Part shown: positions 62,996-64,000 of the stretch, piece by piece
Position numbering within the stretch: the stretch's first letter is position 1
Layout of the letters: every line of letters begins with the position of its first letter
Assembly (NCBI GenBank): GCA_949123685.1
Contig: CASBHZ010000001.1
Location: 27,927-91,926, forward strand
Length of the DNA: 64,000 nucleotides
Source of the DNA: an uncultured Bacteroidales bacterium
GTDB taxonomy: Bacteria > Bacteroidota > Bacteroidia > Bacteroidales > Muribaculaceae
Direction: 5' to 3'
Notes under the pieces: model-generated
Database searches by the model: none
What the model was told of the DNA's origin: nothing
What the model saw: only the letters and a program-made list of their open reading frames with translations
Made by a program: the position numbers and the translations under genes

Positions 62996-63059
62996 AATAA
63001 AAGTCCCCTTAAAAAGTGACTTTTTCATGAAAAAGTCACTTTTTAAGGGGACTTTTATT
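62996..63059. repeat. 31-base perfect inverted repeat with two-base loop
   Basis: Arms at 62996-63026 and 63029-63059 are perfect complements (AATAAAAGTCCCCTTAAAAA and onward). Each arm contains its own near-palindrome AAAAAGTGACTTTTT or its counterpart. It lies between two divergently transcribed genes (AAA ATPase start 62905, pyrC start 63139), so it is not an ordinary terminator of either gene. Confidence 0.85.
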
Positions 63060-63079
63060 GAAGAATAGTGAAAATAAAT

Positions 63080-63110
63080 TTTGCATCTCGCGAAATATAA
63101 GTTAATTTTG
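63080..63110 (+). promoter_or_regulatory. Promoter of pyrC
   Basis: TTTG (63080-63083), 19 bases and TAATTTTG (63103-63110) match the Bacteroidota consensus exactly. The ATG is 28 bases after the -7 box. Confidence 0.85.
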
Positions 63111-63138
63111 CATTGAATTCTACGGATTCCAAAATCTC

Positions 63139-63952
63139 ATGAAAACAATATTGATAAAAAATGCTCTGCTGTCCCCTTCCGGCAAGGAGGGAACGGTGGA
63201 TATTCTCATATCCGGAGGGAAAATAATCGAGATAGCTCCGCATATAGATTCTCCGCATGATTGCTGCGAGGTTTGCGCCGATGGTCTCACCGTTATTCCC
63301 GGGCTTGTGGATGTGCATGTGCATCTCCGTGAGCCCGGTTTCTCATATAAGGAAACCATTGCAACCGGTACGGCGGCAGCCGCAGCCGGTGGGTTCACCA
63401 CTGTCTGTCCTATGCCGAACCTTAACCCGGCTCCCGATTGTCCGGAGAATCTTGAGCGCCAGCTCGAAATCATCCGCCGCGATGCTAAAATCGAAACCAT
63501 ACCCTACGCCACAATCACCCGCTCGCGTCTCGGAGCCGAACCGCTTGATTATACGGCACTCTCCCCTTTCGTGGCAGGTTTCTCTGACGACGGTTCTGGA
63601 GTGCAGGATGAGGAGACCATGCGCATCTCAATGAAAGAGATTGCAAAGACAGGCAAGATACTTGCCGCCCACTGCGAAGTAAATTCCCTTTTACGCAACG
63701 GATACATCCACGATGGGGAATACGCCAGCAAACACGGGCATCGCGGCATATGCTCCGAAAGCGAATGGCGCGAAATCGAACGTGACATACGGCTTGCCGA
63801 AGAGACAGGATGCAGGCTCCACATATGCCATATATCCACTGCCGAAAGCGTTGACCTTATCCGCAACGCTCAAGCACGGGGCGTAAAAGTAACTTGCGAA
63901 ACCGCACCCCATTATCTTGCATTTTGCGATGAGGATATACAGGAAGACGGGC
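63139..63952 (+). CDS. pyrC: Dihydroorotase, 3' part replaced by adapter sequence
   Basis: The enzyme converts carbamoyl-aspartate to dihydroorotate. The N-terminus of the amidohydrolase domain shows VIPGLVDVHVHLREPGFSYKE, with the metal-binding His-x-His in DVHVHLRE, the active-site motif in GGFTTVCPMPNLNP, and further HCEVNSLL and HICHISTAES histidines. It is the type I, multi-domain class. The gene is cut at about 63952, where Illumina adapter starts; the open frame continues into the adapter for 15 codons (IGRASCRERVCLLV), which is not part of the protein. A perfect promoter lies 29 bases upstream. Confidence 0.9.
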
Positions 63953-64000
63953 AGATCGGAAGAGCGTCGTGTAGGGAAAGAGTGTGTCTCCTTGTGTAGA
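63953..64000 (+). other. Illumina adapter sequence (assembly artefact)
   Basis: AGATCGGAAGAGCGTCGTGT and the following 13 bases (63953-63985) match the Illumina TruSeq universal adapter. The next eight bases (GTCTCCTT) fit an i5 index, and GTGTAGA continues the P5 side of a dual-indexed adapter. This is not genomic DNA. Confidence 0.97.

Noticed and set aside
63953..63999. C-terminal end of pyrC (GRASCRERVCLLV)
   Set aside because: It is the translation of Illumina adapter sequence.

Overview
The window looks like chromosomal DNA of a member of the Bacteroidales (Bacteroidota), possibly of the Muribaculaceae (S24-7) type. Evidence for the order is the -33/-7 promoter type TTTG-N19-21-TAnnTTTG, Bacteroidota-type TonB-dependent receptors, secreted proteins with gliding/T9SS-style C-terminal tails, a fused-subunit KorA, a DUF4286 protein and a mannose-1-phosphate guanylyltransferase of the single-domain type. 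The family assignment is inference. Most genes lie on the minus strand. The left edge cuts an S24-peptidase repressor. The right edge runs into Illumina adapter sequence (63953-64000), so the last gene, dihydroorotase, is artificially truncated.

Layout: 0-3.5 kb holds the S24 protein, a TonB receptor and a Y1 (HUH) transposase of RAYT type. 3.7-12.7 kb holds comM, a thioredoxin-fold lipoprotein, a WYL regulator, manC, a Na/Pi cotransporter, folA and a glycosyltransferase. 12.6-19.5 kb is core metabolism: gyrB, fabF-acpP and korAB. 19.7-33.4 kb is the most striking block. Three tandem endonuclease I-type secreted nucleases, two lipoproteins with predicted OB-fold domains, a TonB receptor, an endonuclease/exonuclease/phosphatase protein and deoC together look like an extracellular nucleic-acid capture and catabolism locus. 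33.4-36.1 kb holds ruvC, DUF4286, a MITE-like element, tRNA-Thr, the SRP RNA and a second RAYT. 36.7-49.6 kb holds a six-hairpin glycosidase, rnr, a SulP transporter, an OmpA-type lipoprotein, uvrC, apt, mnmG and ybeY. A perfect parS site lies just after mnmG, which suggests an origin-proximal position. 50-54.8 kb holds a TPR histidine kinase interrupted by an in-frame TAG, its LuxR-type response regulator and three small secreted proteins. 54.9-59.2 kb is carAB. 59.3-63 kb is an AT-rich accessory stretch with a NERD protein, an unknown secreted protein and an AAA/DUF4143 ATPase. pyrC begins at 63.1 kb.

Besides genes, the window carries several families of short dyad repeats. (1) Three hairpin elements are built from degenerate TTAGGNN heptads; each abuts the TAG stop codon of a minus-strand gene. 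(2) An AGAAGTTGTTTAAAC family occurs once as 21-bp terminal inverted repeats of a 195-bp element, once as a compact palindrome and as solo ends. (3) An AAGTAAGTG family occurs as two compact palindromes and as the ends of a 184-bp element. (4) A 31-bp perfect inverted repeat lies between two divergent genes. Two RAYT genes in the same window make a link between transposase and palindromic repeats worth testing.

Functional links: carA, carB and pyrC supply de novo pyrimidine synthesis, while apt, deoC and the nuclease locus would serve purine salvage and nucleic-acid scavenging. fabF-acpP and korAB serve lipid and central carbon metabolism.
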